Source: Bacillota bacterium
Lineage (GTDB): Bacteria; Bacillota; Clostridia; Tissierellales; Sedimentibacteraceae
Length of the DNA stretch: 52,205 nucleotides
Assembly (NCBI GenBank): GCA_023386345.1
Contig: JAEWJT010000007.1
Location: forward strand, 1-52,205
Reading direction: 5' to 3'
A model generated the notes under the pieces. That model was not told the DNA's origin, searched no databases, and saw only the letters and a list, made by a program, of their open reading frames with translations. The stretch's first letter is position 1, and each line of letters opens with the position of its first letter. Positions 41,042-49,021 of this stretch are shown piece by piece. The position numbers and the translations under genes were made by a program.

Positions 41042-42089
41042 CTAATAATGTGATATGATGTATAGTTCCAATTCGTCTCCATGTAGGCATATTTCCAGCT
41101 TTTGCTAAACCATTTGCACAATCTTCTATATAAGCATCACCAAGGGAGAAATTTCTTCCAAAGAATACTCTTGGTCTTATTATAATAGCTTCGCAAAGAT
41201 TTCTAAATTGTTCGCCACCATATTTTTTAAATGATTTGCCCTTAACAACAAAATATTTAGATTTCATTGTATATCGTATGCTACAAGCAGGACTTAATAA
41301 TCTTGGATCAATATTATCTGCTGTTTTAGGGTTTGATATACCGTAATCTCCAAATAAAAAATTTCTATCAAATTTGTTAGTTCTTAAAAAATTTTTATAT
41401 AATATAAAAAATGTTCGTGGTATTGTACAATATGAATTTTTTTCAACATTAGATAAACTTTCTGGAAATGATGTTCCAGCCAAAGTTATAAATCTCCAAT
41501 GGTGTAATGATGTAATACTATTAAGTTCAGATTGTAGTAGTTTTAATATCTTTTCTTCTTCATTTTCTTTTATATATTCCAAGTCTATAATTAAATCTAT
41601 ATTTGCCATATTTTCTTTATCTATATGTAAATTTTTAATTATAATATCTAAATACTCAGACAAGCTTTTAATCTTGTTAAATTTAAGTCTAATAGCGAGT
41701 AGTCGGTCTTTTTTTATACAATTGCAAAAATAATTGATATTTTGATTTAATGTTGGAGTATATACTGGAATGCAATTATTATTAGTCGAATTATCAAAAT
41801 TTTTATCAAAGTATTCGTAGATATATGTACCATCACTTAATATCTCTGTATTTAGATTACATATATCAAAATAAAAATAATTTTGCCATGATTTAACTAT
41901 GCTTTTAGGTACTTTTTCAATATGCTGTTCAATAGTTTTTTTGAATTTTTTTTCCTTAAAATCATACTCTCTAGCAGGTAATTCGATAAATGGTATGAAG
42001 TGCTTTTTTACTTCATTGTCAAGTGCTTTCATTGCCCCTTGTTCACCTTGTTTCCACTTAAGAATTGGTACATACATAATTTTATTCAT
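41010..42089 (-). CDS. Beta-family protein (Beta/sce7725-like)
   Basis: 359 residues. It starts MNKIMYVPILKWKQGEQGAM and has KKHFIPFIELPARE, RPRVFFGRNFSLGDAYIEDC and WRRIGTIHHITLLVKQL, the pattern I know as the Beta protein family of phages and islands. No catalytic motif is clear, though the Ile/Asp-rich strands suggest a TIM-like or nuclease fold. AGAGGTC before ATG 42089 fits. Its 3' end overlaps the sce7726 gene, which suggests a linked pair under opposing transcription. Confidence 0.75.
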   Translation of the reverse strand: MNKIMYVPILKWKQGEQGAMKALDNEVKKHFIPFIELPAREYDFKEKKFKKTIEQHIEKVPKSIVKSWQNYFYFDICNLNTEILSDGTYIYEYFDKNFDNSTNNNCIPVYTPTLNQNINYFCNCIKKDRLLAIRLKFNKIKSLSEYLDIIIKNLHIDKENMANIDLIIDLEYIKENEEEKILKLLQSELNSITSLHHWRFITLAGTSFPESLSNVEKNSYCTIPRTFFILYKNFLRTNKFDRNFLFGDYGISNPKTADNIDPRLLSPACSIRYTMKSKYFVVKGKSFKKYGGEQFRNLCEAIIIRPRVFFGRNFSLGDAYIEDCANGLAKAGNMPTWRRIGTIHHITLLVKQLSNSLDI

Positions 42090-42182
42090 TCAATGACCTC
42101 TTTTCTTGTTTTTATTGCCATATTATTGCCTCAGCTTTATAATTTAATTATTTTAATTCCTTTGGGTTTTACACAAATTTCC

Positions 42183-42215
42183 AACTTATATTAAAGATAA
42201 TTGCTCAGAATTATT
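42183..42215. repeat. Direct repeat, copy 1 (remnant of a gene tail)
   Basis: 33 bases from AACTTATATTAAAG to GAATTATT match 43136-43168 at 31 positions, and similarity continues weakly to the left (ACAAATT). On the minus strand this copy reads NNSEQLSLI-stop, against NNSKQLSFI-stop at the true gene end. It is therefore a relic of the tail of the Cys-cluster gene, left 953 bases away. Confidence 0.8.
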
Positions 42216-42274
42216 GGAATTTGTTGCTTTGTATTTAATTCCGTGAAAGCACTAGGCTTCAAATACATAATAAA

Positions 42275-43090
42275 TCAATAACCCTTCCAATGTTCCATTG
42301 GCTTTATATCAAGAATATCCCTAGGTGGTATTTGTTTGTGGTTTTTAATCAGAAGTATATTTTCACTCGGTTCACCAAAAGCAGTATAATATGCTTTCGT
42401 CAAATAATTCAGAACCTTATCCTTATCGCTTTGATTATCATCACTATCATAGATAATATCTTCACCACTTACTTTAGCCACTATCTCATAAGAATTATGA
42501 GTCGACATCCACTCTTGGGACAAATTCAATCTAAGAAGATTGTCGATATCCATTAAAATTTCTGGTCTGCGATGAACTTGTCCGCCATAAGAATTTCTCT
42601 CCCACACCGATAAGAACCCACACGTAGTGTAATCAAAATAAAATTTTCTTCCTATGGACCAACAATTATAAGCCTCTGTGTCTTGTCTTGGACAAACTCC
42701 GAAAGTAATATCAAATGCTTTTCCGCAATATTTTAGTATTCTCTCATCCAAATCGATATAAATATCGTGTTTTTCCAAAAACCATCTTAGCTCAGAGTCA
42801 TGGCATAAATAAGCTTGTTTTAGATCTAATATTCCATGTTTCCGAAAGGATGCACATCGGTTAGCACTTGTAGTGATATGAAAGTAGATAAATTCAAAAT
42901 CTCTGTAATTCTGAGGAAGATATCCATGAGTGTTGATAACATCTTCCACAAGATAATCTGTATATTTATATTCACGCTCGTGACCAAAATATTGTTTCCA
43001 TACTGGGATTGGTACACCTGTGAGATTGGTCAATGTCCGTTGTGCATATTCAGTTGTACGAATATCGTAAATTTTATTAAGCATAATCAT
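42275..43090 (-). CDS. Unrecognised 271-residue accessory protein, possibly ADP-ribosyltransferase-like
   Basis: I do not recognise the family. The sequence is rich in aromatic and charged residues. Near residue 70, YFHITTSANRCASFRKHGIL resembles the H-x-T ... N ... (x)GI pattern at the NAD site of DarT-like and related ADP-ribosyltransferases, and later strands (YFDYTTCGFLSVWERNSYGG, SYEIVAKVSGEDIIYDSDD) could complete such a fold. This is a weak inference. GGAG eight bases before ATG 43090 is a fair ribosome binding site. The gene lies between two 33-bp direct repeats, suggesting it was inserted as a module. Confidence 0.55.
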   Translation of the reverse strand: MIMLNKIYDIRTTEYAQRTLTNLTGVPIPVWKQYFGHEREYKYTDYLVEDVINTHGYLPQNYRDFEFIYFHITTSANRCASFRKHGILDLKQAYLCHDSELRWFLEKHDIYIDLDERILKYCGKAFDITFGVCPRQDTEAYNCWSIGRKFYFDYTTCGFLSVWERNSYGGQVHRRPEILMDIDNLLRLNLSQEWMSTHNSYEIVAKVSGEDIIYDSDDNQSDKDKVLNYLTKAYYTAFGEPSENILLIKNHKQIPPRDILDIKPMEHWKGY

Positions 43091-43135
43091 CTATTTTTCT
43101 CCATTTCCTCATCTGTCTTCACATAAACAAATTCA

Positions 43136-43168
43136 AACTTATATAAAAGATAATTGCTTAGAATTATT
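43136..43168. repeat. Direct repeat, copy 2 (coding, 3' end of the Cys-cluster gene)
   Basis: Matches 42183-42215 with two substitutions. It encodes the last residues (NNSKQLSFI) and stop of the 43139-43702 gene on the minus strand. With copy 1 it brackets the 271-residue gene. Confidence 0.8.
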
Positions 43169-43702
43169 TTTATTATCTGTAGGTTTTTCGATTCGTTGTT
43201 GCTGCTGTATATTTTGCAAATGCTGATTTGCATTTATACCATAAAATATTTTTCCAGCTTCTAAATTTTTACGATAGATACAGCATTGCGAACGTACTTT
43301 ATCCGGATGTATACATTCTTTTTTATCACTACACTCTTCGTATCTATGGCAACAACCAAATTCTTGTCCAACAGCTTCACAGTCATCATATATTTTTACT
43401 AAAATATTCTCTATTGTTTCCATGTCTTTTATAGAAAATATAGGGCATCTAATAAAATCTAGCTCTGACTTTATTGAATGTGTAATTATATTTAATTCTA
43501 AAAATAAATTATTGTATTCACTTTTTATCATTAAATAATTAGATTTAGGTTTAAAAACTATTTTGATAGCTAAATTTTTAAATACATTTACAGATATAGA
43601 ACCATCTTTGTTGTTCTTATCTTTAATACATTCATCACTTGTATCTCTGTTATTCTTTTTTAATATCTCAATAATTTTATCATACACTACATGCACATTC
43701 AT
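43139..43702 (-). CDS. Cys-cluster protein of unknown function
   Basis: 187 residues from ATG 43702 (MNVHVVYDKIIEIL), six bases after AAGGTG; an in-frame ATG at 43717 is less well placed. The N-terminal half is beta-rich. The C-terminal part carries CCHRYEECSDKKECIHPD, then QCCIYRKNLEAGKIFYG, a Cys pattern I have seen at the end of clostridial mobile-element proteins and which may hold zinc or an Fe-S cluster. It overlaps the exonuclease gene by 23 bases, so the two are one translational unit. Confidence 0.65.
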   Translation of the reverse strand: MNVHVVYDKIIEILKKNNRDTSDECIKDKNNKDGSISVNVFKNLAIKIVFKPKSNYLMIKSEYNNLFLELNIITHSIKSELDFIRCPIFSIKDMETIENILVKIYDDCEAVGQEFGCCHRYEECSDKKECIHPDKVRSQCCIYRKNLEAGKIFYGINANQHLQNIQQQQRIEKPTDNKNNSKQLSFI

Positions 43703-45287
43703 TTTCGTCACCTTCATATAACATTCTCAAGAAGTCATCTTCACTAATGATTTGCAAATCTTGTCCCTGAGCTATAAGCTCTTTAGCCTTTTTAGTTTTT
43801 ATACTTTGTTTGCCGTCTGCAAGTGATGAATAATCTTGTAACCCCATAACTAAATAATTTGTATTATTATCAATTTTAGTACAAGCTATCCCACCTATAT
43901 CAACTATTTTTTGAAGTGCATTAGCTCTAGTCATGCTTACCAATGTACCGGTTATACATACTCCCTTATTGCAAAAAGCGTTATTTTCGTTTGGGATACA
44001 TTGCGAATAATCTAATTTAGATGTTTTTATTTCGTTATTTTTATCGCTTTGACCTTGATATCCATTACTTATGCTACATGACTGATAATAGCCCTTATTA
44101 ACTTTCCCAATTTGCATATTAATTTTTTTAGCTAAATCATATATATTATTGCATTCATGAACTTTCATAGCATCAATAAGTATTTTTCCGCAGACACGAG
44201 CATCATCATGTGCATCATGGTGTTTGAATATATATCCTAATTGATTAGCTATAGTTTTTAAAGTGTAGTTTACTTGATTGTCCCAAGTTTTTCGTGCAAC
44301 ATTACATGTACAAATAAAATTAAACTCATCACATTCTAAGCTATAATGATCAATTAAACTTCTTAAAACGCTTATATCAAAAGGTGCATTATGAGCTACT
44401 ATAATTCTTCCCTCAATAATTGGCTTTATTTCTTCCCACAATTGATTAAACTCTAAAGAGTTCTGAACATCTTCTGGTCTTATGTTATGTATTTGTATAT
44501 TTAATGGTTTGAAATAGTTATATTCGCGAGGAGGCTTCACCAACCAAGATTTTTCATCAACAATTTCACCATCTTTAAAATAAATTAGTGCAACTTGACA
44601 AACGCTTTGTCTTTTTGCATTTGCAGTTTCAAAATCTATACATACGAATTCATTTGAATTTGAATATGTAATATTATTTTCTGATATATCTGCATCATTA
44701 GTTTCAGGAGTAATACTTATATCTGAGATACTTTTGTTTAACTCTTGCGACAAATTATACATATGCTTACATGGTAGCTTATTAATTTTAAAACTCTTAC
44801 AACTACACTTATGCAAAGTTGTAGTATATGTTTTACCTGTTGAGCCTATATATGTTGCTTCTTCCAAATCAAAATCAATTGCACTTGGTTTTAATGATTG
44901 AGATTTAATCTGCTTTTCAATCTGTTGTTTACTATTATTAACGTCTAAGTCCGTATTCTCACTATTCTCTGTAACCTGAGAAATAAAAGTAGATAGTTGC
45001 ATTTCTTTAAGGTATGCAGGCATTATTTTTAATAGTTCGTTATTTACATTTACAACAGCAGTTTCACCATTGTTATTAGGGTACATGATATACCCAACAA
45101 CTTCACATGCGTTTGCTAAATTAGAGCGATTATAAAAATATTTAAAATTCTTGACCTTATCTTCTTTTAAATACTTTTTATCTCTAACATATGCCTCGCT
45201 AACCAAATCCCAATCAAAAAGTTTTTTAGCTTTTTCTTCAGGACTTTGAAACACTATAACTTTGTCCAGATCAGATACTTTTACCAT
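43680..45287 (-). CDS. SWIM zinc finger / DEDDh 3'-5' exonuclease / BRCT fusion protein
   Basis: 535 residues from ATG 45287 behind AAGGAGAAC. Residues 1-105 are unassigned; 157-178 form a SWIM finger (HKCSCKSFKINKLPCKHMY: C161, C163, C173, H175); 214-375 are a DnaQ-type exonuclease with FVCIDFETANAKRQ (D218, E220), VAHNAPFDISVLRS (D304) and HDAHDDARVCGKIL (H357, D361); 440-527 a BRCT domain (GVCITGTLVSMTRANALQKI ... GGIACTKIDNNTNYLVMG). DnaQ-BRCT proteins occur in Firmicutes, but the SWIM domain in front is less usual. A role in DNA repair or nucleic-acid degradation is likely. Confidence 0.85.
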   Translation of the reverse strand: MVKVSDLDKVIVFQSPEEKAKKLFDWDLVSEAYVRDKKYLKEDKVKNFKYFYNRSNLANACEVVGYIMYPNNNGETAVVNVNNELLKIMPAYLKEMQLSTFISQVTENSENTDLDVNNSKQQIEKQIKSQSLKPSAIDFDLEEATYIGSTGKTYTTTLHKCSCKSFKINKLPCKHMYNLSQELNKSISDISITPETNDADISENNITYSNSNEFVCIDFETANAKRQSVCQVALIYFKDGEIVDEKSWLVKPPREYNYFKPLNIQIHNIRPEDVQNSLEFNQLWEEIKPIIEGRIIVAHNAPFDISVLRSLIDHYSLECDEFNFICTCNVARKTWDNQVNYTLKTIANQLGYIFKHHDAHDDARVCGKILIDAMKVHECNNIYDLAKKINMQIGKVNKGYYQSCSISNGYQGQSDKNNEIKTSKLDYSQCIPNENNAFCNKGVCITGTLVSMTRANALQKIVDIGGIACTKIDNNTNYLVMGLQDYSSLADGKQSIKTKKAKELIAQGQDLQIISEDDFLRMLYEGDENECACSV

Positions 45288-45343
45288 AATGTTCTCCTTG
45301 TGCTTCATTATTCTACAATTTTCGCAGTTATTATAAAAAATAA

Positions 45344-45372
45344 AATCCTACACCAAAAAATGGTATAGGATT
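45344..45372 (-). terminator. Leftward terminator after the repressor gene
   Basis: AATCCTACACC (45344-45354) pairs with GGTATAGGATT (45362-45372); on the minus strand the odd pair is G-U, and a T-rich tail follows (plus-strand TAAAAAATAAA before 45344). It ends leftward transcription of the repressor before the exonuclease gene. Confidence 0.7.
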
Positions 45373-45452
45373 AATATACTATAAATACAAATATTCAATT
45401 ATGTCATTCCCCTTATGCCCTTATATTAATCCCAATAATATAACGTTTTTAA

Positions 45453-45797
45453 TTAATTATTATTTTTTTTAAACTTTATGTAATTAATTATTTCTTTCTT
45501 ATCACTTTCAGAAAGACTGCTTAAATCCTTAAATGCTTCTAATAATTCAGGGTTGTTAAGTAATTCTGAAAATTTTTCATCTATGTTATCAAAGTTTCTA
45601 ATATCAGTTTTACATAATAAATAATCAACAGAAATATTAAAAATGTTGCATAAAGCATTTATATTTTCATGGCTAGGCTCTGTTCTAGCTACTTCCCAGC
45701 TTGCGATAGTTTGTTGAGAAACACTCATTTTTTTGCTTAATTCTTTTTGGCTCAAATTTAATCTTTCTCTTTCTGATTTTATTCTTTTATGTAACAT
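45453..45797 (-). CDS. XRE-family repressor (CI-like)
   Basis: 114 residues; HTH at about residues 8-40 (ERLNLSQKELSKKMSVSQQT, IASWEVARTEPS), then a short helical C-terminal dimerisation part ending INYIKFKKNNN. Small XRE repressors of this type hold phage lytic promoters off. It is divergent from a Cro-like gene and faces two operator palindromes. Start 45797 follows AGGAGT. Confidence 0.88.
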   Translation of the reverse strand: MLHKRIKSERERLNLSQKELSKKMSVSQQTIASWEVARTEPSHENINALCNIFNISVDYLLCKTDIRNFDNIDEKFSELLNNPELLEAFKDLSSLSESDKKEIINYIKFKKNNN

Positions 45798-45828
45798 TTT
45801 AAAATCACTCCTAATAATTCTTATATTG

Positions 45829-45857
45829 ATAATACAACAATATGTAGTGCTTGTAAA
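45829..45857 (-). promoter_or_regulatory. Leftward promoter for the repressor
   Basis: On the minus strand TTTACA (plus 45852-45857), 17 bases, TATTAT (plus 45829-45834). The operator half TGTAGT (45843-45848) lies in its spacer, so the repressor probably controls its own gene. Confidence 0.7.
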
Positions 45858-45927
45858 TATATACTACAAAAAATATTAAAATAATTATTGACAACAATTA
45901 TTTGTAGTGATATAGTATGACTACAAA
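45841..45927. promoter_or_regulatory. Two operator palindromes of the lysogeny switch
   Basis: Site L: TGTAGT 45843-45848 and ACTACA 45863-45868 (14 bases between). Site R: TTTGTAGT 45901-45908 and ACTACAAA 45920-45927 (11 bases between). Four half-sites of one sequence within 87 bases fit cooperative binding by the divergent HTH proteins. Confidence 0.75.
45888..45916 (+). promoter_or_regulatory. Rightward early phage promoter
   Basis: Perfect TTGACA (45888-45893), 17-base spacer, TATAGT (45911-45916). Operator R straddles the -10 (half-sites 45903-45908 and 45920-45925), so bound repressor would block RNA polymerase. Confidence 0.8.
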
Positions 45928-45953
45928 ACGTGGTCAATAGTGAGGTGATAATT

Positions 45954-46163
45954 TTGAAAAACAAGCTAGCAGAGATAAGAATATTAAAAAATTATAGTCA
46001 AAATAAATTGGCTGAATTACTTTATGTATCTCAACAAACTTTTAGTTCTTGGGAAACAGGGAGAACTATACCTAAACCACATCAAATGCAACATTTAGAA
46101 GATATATTAGGTGTTGACAAAGAAGTTGTTTTTTTTAAAGATTTTAACTACAAAATTAAGTAA
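45954..46163 (+). CDS. Cro-like XRE regulator
   Basis: 69 residues from TTG 45954, five bases after GAGGTGAT; an in-frame GTG at 45930 would sit too near the transcript start. HTH: NYSQNKLAELLYVSQQTFSS followed by WETGRTIPKP. It is the first rightward gene and probably competes with the repressor for the same operators. Confidence 0.8.
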   Translation: MKNKLAEIRILKNYSQNKLAELLYVSQQTFSSWETGRTIPKPHQMQHLEDILGVDKEVVFFKDFNYKIK

Positions 46164-46315
46164 TGCTGTAAATTGAATTATACATTATTAAGTAAAAATA
46201 GAAAATGTACAAACAACACATAAATTTTTATAAAACAAGCATTAAAAATACATGAGGTTTAAATTGTATTTTAAAAGTAAAATGATAACTACTATTACGA
46301 AAGGAGTGTCGTGTC

Positions 46316-46582
46316 ATGGAAGAGAAAATAATTGTGGAATTAGAAAAATTTGAGGAAACAACAAAACAAGCTTCAATAAGGATATTAAATGAATTAAAAA
46401 AAGATTGTTCTAAATATGGTGAACTTGAAAAGAAATTAATCATTTTAGAAAAAAATATAAATTTCAAAAAAATAGATGCAGAAAAATATAGTTCTTTATT
46501 TAATGCAATACATTTAGAGCTTGAAAAGGAAAAAAGTGATTTGCAGATAACAAACCATAAAACATGTGAAAAGGGGCAATAA
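46316..46582 (+). CDS. Small coiled-coil early phage protein
   Basis: 88 residues, Glu/Lys-rich and predicted helical throughout (LEKFEETTKQASIRILNELK, KLIILEKNINF). No family recognised. AAAGGAGTG before ATG 46316 and no competing frame support it as real. The 152 bases upstream contain nothing I can name. Confidence 0.6.
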   Translation: MEEKIIVELEKFEETTKQASIRILNELKKDCSKYGELEKKLIILEKNINFKKIDAEKYSSLFNAIHLELEKEKSDLQITNHKTCEKGQ

Positions 46583-46611
46583 AATAAATATTAATAACAC
46601 TGGAGGTATAT

Positions 46612-47040
46612 ATGGAAATTAGAAACATTTATCAAATTGCTCGTGAGAGCGCAGGCATAACACAAGAAAAAGCAGCAGAACTATTAGATATAAGCGTAGA
46701 AAGTATAAGAGCATATGAAGGATTTAAAAGAACTCCACCAAATAAAGTGGTAGTAGGCATGATAGAAATTTATGACAGCAGATATTTAGCTTATCAGCAT
46801 ATAAAAAATTCTAGTGAAGATTTACAAAGCTATATACCTAATGTTGATATTAAAGATTTACCAAGTGCGATTCTTAGACTACAAAAGGAAGTTTCTGACT
46901 TTATAAAGGTTAAAGATGATTTGATAGAAATTACATGCGACGGTGTAATTGATAGCGAAGAAAGACCTCGCTATGACAAAATAATAAAAGAGCTAGACGA
47001 TATCGTTGAAGCTATTATGTCTTTAAAGTTTGTTAAATAA
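46612..47040 (+). CDS. HTH-domain phage regulator
   Basis: 142 residues. N-terminal XRE-type HTH (YQIARESAGITQEKAAELLD, ISVESIRAYEGFKRTPPN), then a helical region with ICDGVIDSEERPRYDKIIKE-like sequence. Proteins with this layout are common early in clostridial prophages and are of unknown target. GGAGG precedes ATG 46612. Confidence 0.7.
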   Translation: MEIRNIYQIARESAGITQEKAAELLDISVESIRAYEGFKRTPPNKVVVGMIEIYDSRYLAYQHIKNSSEDLQSYIPNVDIKDLPSAILRLQKEVSDFIKVKDDLIEITCDGVIDSEERPRYDKIIKELDDIVEAIMSLKFVK

Positions 47041-47085
47041 GCAAGTGTACAAACCGAAGTGCATAATTTATAAAGAGGTGATTCT

Positions 47086-47217
47086 GTGGAAGAAAATAAA
47101 CAAAACATAACTGTTTCGCAGGAAACTATAAGCAACATATATAAGGCTTTAATGAGTGCACAAGAGTACTTAAAAGAATTAGATAGAAAAAGAGCAAAAG
47201 AAGAAAAGGGGGCATAA
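47086..47217 (+). CDS. Small phage protein, 43 residues
   Basis: GTG 47086 to TAA 47215-47217, behind AGAGGTGAT. Predicted helical, starting VEENKQNITVSQETISNIYK and ending KRAKEEKGA. No family known. Supported by ribosome binding site and the compact early-gene packing. Confidence 0.5.
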   Translation: MEENKQNITVSQETISNIYKALMSAQEYLKELDRKRAKEEKGA

Positions 47218-47258
47218 CCCTTTAATTATAAAAATTTTGTACAAGCGAGGTGAAAGAG

Positions 47259-47423
47259 TTGGAAAACTTAAGATTTAAGGGTAAAAATAAAGATTTTAAA
47301 ATATATTTGGACAATACAATTAAAGAATTAGAGCAAAAAGAAAAAAGGAGCAGCACGTCTGCAAACGCACAAGCTCCAAATAATAACTCGACAATAATAT
47401 TATACACTAAACAATCTATTTAA
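47259..47423 (+). CDS. Small phage protein, 54 residues
   Basis: TTG 47259 to TAA 47421-47423, behind GCGAGGTG. It starts LENLRFKGKNKDFKIYLDNT and has KELEQKEKRSST then Ala/Asn-rich sequence. No family known. GGAGC...GCTCC in its middle could form a hairpin in the mRNA. Confidence 0.45.
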   Translation: MENLRFKGKNKDFKIYLDNTIKELEQKEKRSSTSANAQAPNNNSTIILYTKQSI

Positions 47424-47441
47424 GCAAGTATAAAAAAGAGG

Positions 47442-47639
47442 GTGATTGTTTTCAAATATTGGTATTGCGATTGCGGGAACAAAGGCTGGGCAGTAGAAAG
47501 GTTGGACAAAACTATTTGCAATTTCTGCGGTAAAACTATAGAAACAAGAACAAATATAGATTTAAGCAAACTTACAAAAGATGAAATATTTACGTTAAAA
47601 TTATTAGAGCATGCAAGAAAGAAAAAAAGGAGTGCCTAG
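47442..47639 (+). CDS. Zinc-ribbon phage protein
   Basis: 65 residues if GTG 47442 is the start; the ribosome binding site AGAGGGTGA overlaps it, so a start a few codons later is possible. YWYCDCGNKGWAVERLDKT and CNFCGKTIE supply four Cys of a zinc ribbon; the rest is a charged helix ending ARKKKRSA. Confidence 0.55.
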   Translation: MIVFKYWYCDCGNKGWAVERLDKTICNFCGKTIETRTNIDLSKLTKDEIFTLKLLEHARKKKRSA

Positions 47640-47698
47640 ATATAGTTATCTATAGGTTATTAAATTGATATAAATTAAAATTTAATGGAGGATTGAAA

Positions 47699-48406
47699 TT
47701 GAGTAGAGAGGAATTATTAAAAATAGCTAAGCCGATACTTTTTAATACTGAAATGGTACAAGCTTTGATTGACGGCAGAAAGACGGTTACTAGAAGAATT
47801 ATTAAGTATAAATATTCTAATACGTATTTTAAATTTAGAGAATCTAAATACGGAACTGAATTTGTTGAGATGCAAAATAATGTTGAGGGCGAGACGTTTG
47901 GCAAAAATGAAGATGGTACTACATGGCATAAGTTGTTAGGATACATAGTTCCTAAATCGCCTTATAAAGTAGGTGATATTCTCTATGTTAGAGAAACCTT
48001 TTTCCACGGAGACATATTAGATTCTAATGAGGATATTGTCGAGAGTGACATTACAATTTATGCAACTGATGATACAGAAAAATACGATATAGATTATTGT
48101 GATATTAAGTGGAAACCGAGTATCCATATGCCAAAAGAATTTGCGAGGATATTCCTGAAAGTTACAAATGTAAGAGTTGAGAGGTTGAAAGATATAACGG
48201 AAGAACAGGCAACAAAAGAGGGTTGCGTTGATAACAGAGGATTTATACATTCACATGAGGACGAATATAGTAATTCGCATTCAGCGTTAGAGGTATTTAT
48301 AAAACTTTGGGACAGCACAATAAAAAAACAAGACATAGGTAAATACGATTGGGGTAGCAATCCGTGGGTTTGGGTAATAGAATTTGAAGTTATTCAGCAA
48401 AACTAA
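47699..48406 (+). CDS. ASCH-like phage protein
   Basis: 235 residues from TTG 47699, six bases after GGAGGA; an in-frame TTG at 47693 is too close to it. MVQALIDGRKTVTRRII near the N-terminus and WKPSIHMPKEFARIFLKVTN, then VRVERLKDITEEQATKEGCV are the ASCH-type RNA-binding pattern of many Firmicutes prophages. ASCH domains resemble PUA folds; the phage role is unknown. Confidence 0.75.
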   Translation: MSREELLKIAKPILFNTEMVQALIDGRKTVTRRIIKYKYSNTYFKFRESKYGTEFVEMQNNVEGETFGKNEDGTTWHKLLGYIVPKSPYKVGDILYVRETFFHGDILDSNEDIVESDITIYATDDTEKYDIDYCDIKWKPSIHMPKEFARIFLKVTNVRVERLKDITEEQATKEGCVDNRGFIHSHEDEYSNSHSALEVFIKLWDSTIKKQDIGKYDWGSNPWVWVIEFEVIQQN

Positions 48407-48794
48407 AATATGTGTGAGAAAGCGAGTAAATATAAAATTAGAATTCAATATTTGTAAGATTTCAGAAGGATGCAGGACATACGAAATGATAAGTAAAAAT
48501 GAGGGATTCCAGAATAAATTTATTGCTGTAGGCAAAGAAAAAAACAAAGATGAGCAATACATAATGATACACCCAATAGACAAAGAAAAAGGTCTTGTGT
48601 TAGTTGGGGGTATTCCCATTGACGATTTTGCTCTTAGAGTTAAGAGAAAAGATATAAGTCTTGAAGTTGATGAAATAGGAGGAATTGAATGCGTAGAGTT
48701 TGATATACCCAATAAATATTTATCAGTCAAAAGCATTGATAATATAATAAAAATTAATGACTTAGAAGACAAAAGTAATGTATTCAGAATCTAA
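48384..48794 (+). CDS. Hypothetical phage protein
   Basis: Up to 136 residues. The listed TTG start overlaps the ASCH-like gene by 23 bases and has no clear ribosome binding site; GTG 48414 is an alternative. Content: beta-rich, e.g. EKGLVLVGGIPIDDFALRVK and IGGIECVEFDIPNKYLSVKS. No family recognised. Confidence 0.5.
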   Translation: MKLFSKTKICVRKRVNIKLEFNICKISEGCRTYEMISKNEGFQNKFIAVGKEKNKDEQYIMIHPIDKEKGLVLVGGIPIDDFALRVKRKDISLEVDEIGGIECVEFDIPNKYLSVKSIDNIIKINDLEDKSNVFRI

Positions 48795-48811
48795 AATTTA
48801 AGGAGGGATTT

Positions 48812-49000
48812 ATGAAAGTATATGAATTGATAAGTCAATTATCTACAATGCCAGCTGGAGCAGAGATAAGGGTAAAAGTACAAGTGACAGTAGAAGAATT
48901 AAACGAAACTCCACAAGAATTTGAAGTTTTTAGTTTTTATAGAGATATAACAAATGTTGAAGATATTTCTATCAATGAAATTTATCTACAAACTGAATAA
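48812..49000 (+). CDS. Small hypothetical phage protein, 62 residues
   Basis: Starts MKVYELISQLSTMPAGAEIR at ATG 48812 behind AGGAGGG. The opening resembles short phage proteins of one beta-sheet with an N-terminal helix. Function unknown. Confidence 0.6.
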   Translation: MKVYELISQLSTMPAGAEIRVKVQVTVEELNETPQEFEVFSFYRDITNVEDISINEIYLQTE

Positions 49001-49021
49001 TGCTAAATACTAGGAGGTTGC

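Noticed and set aside
48287..48772. Minus-strand 161-codon ORF in the phage early region
   Set aside because: Overlaps rightward genes with good context; composition is hydrophobic/Ser as expected from antisense AT-rich DNA.
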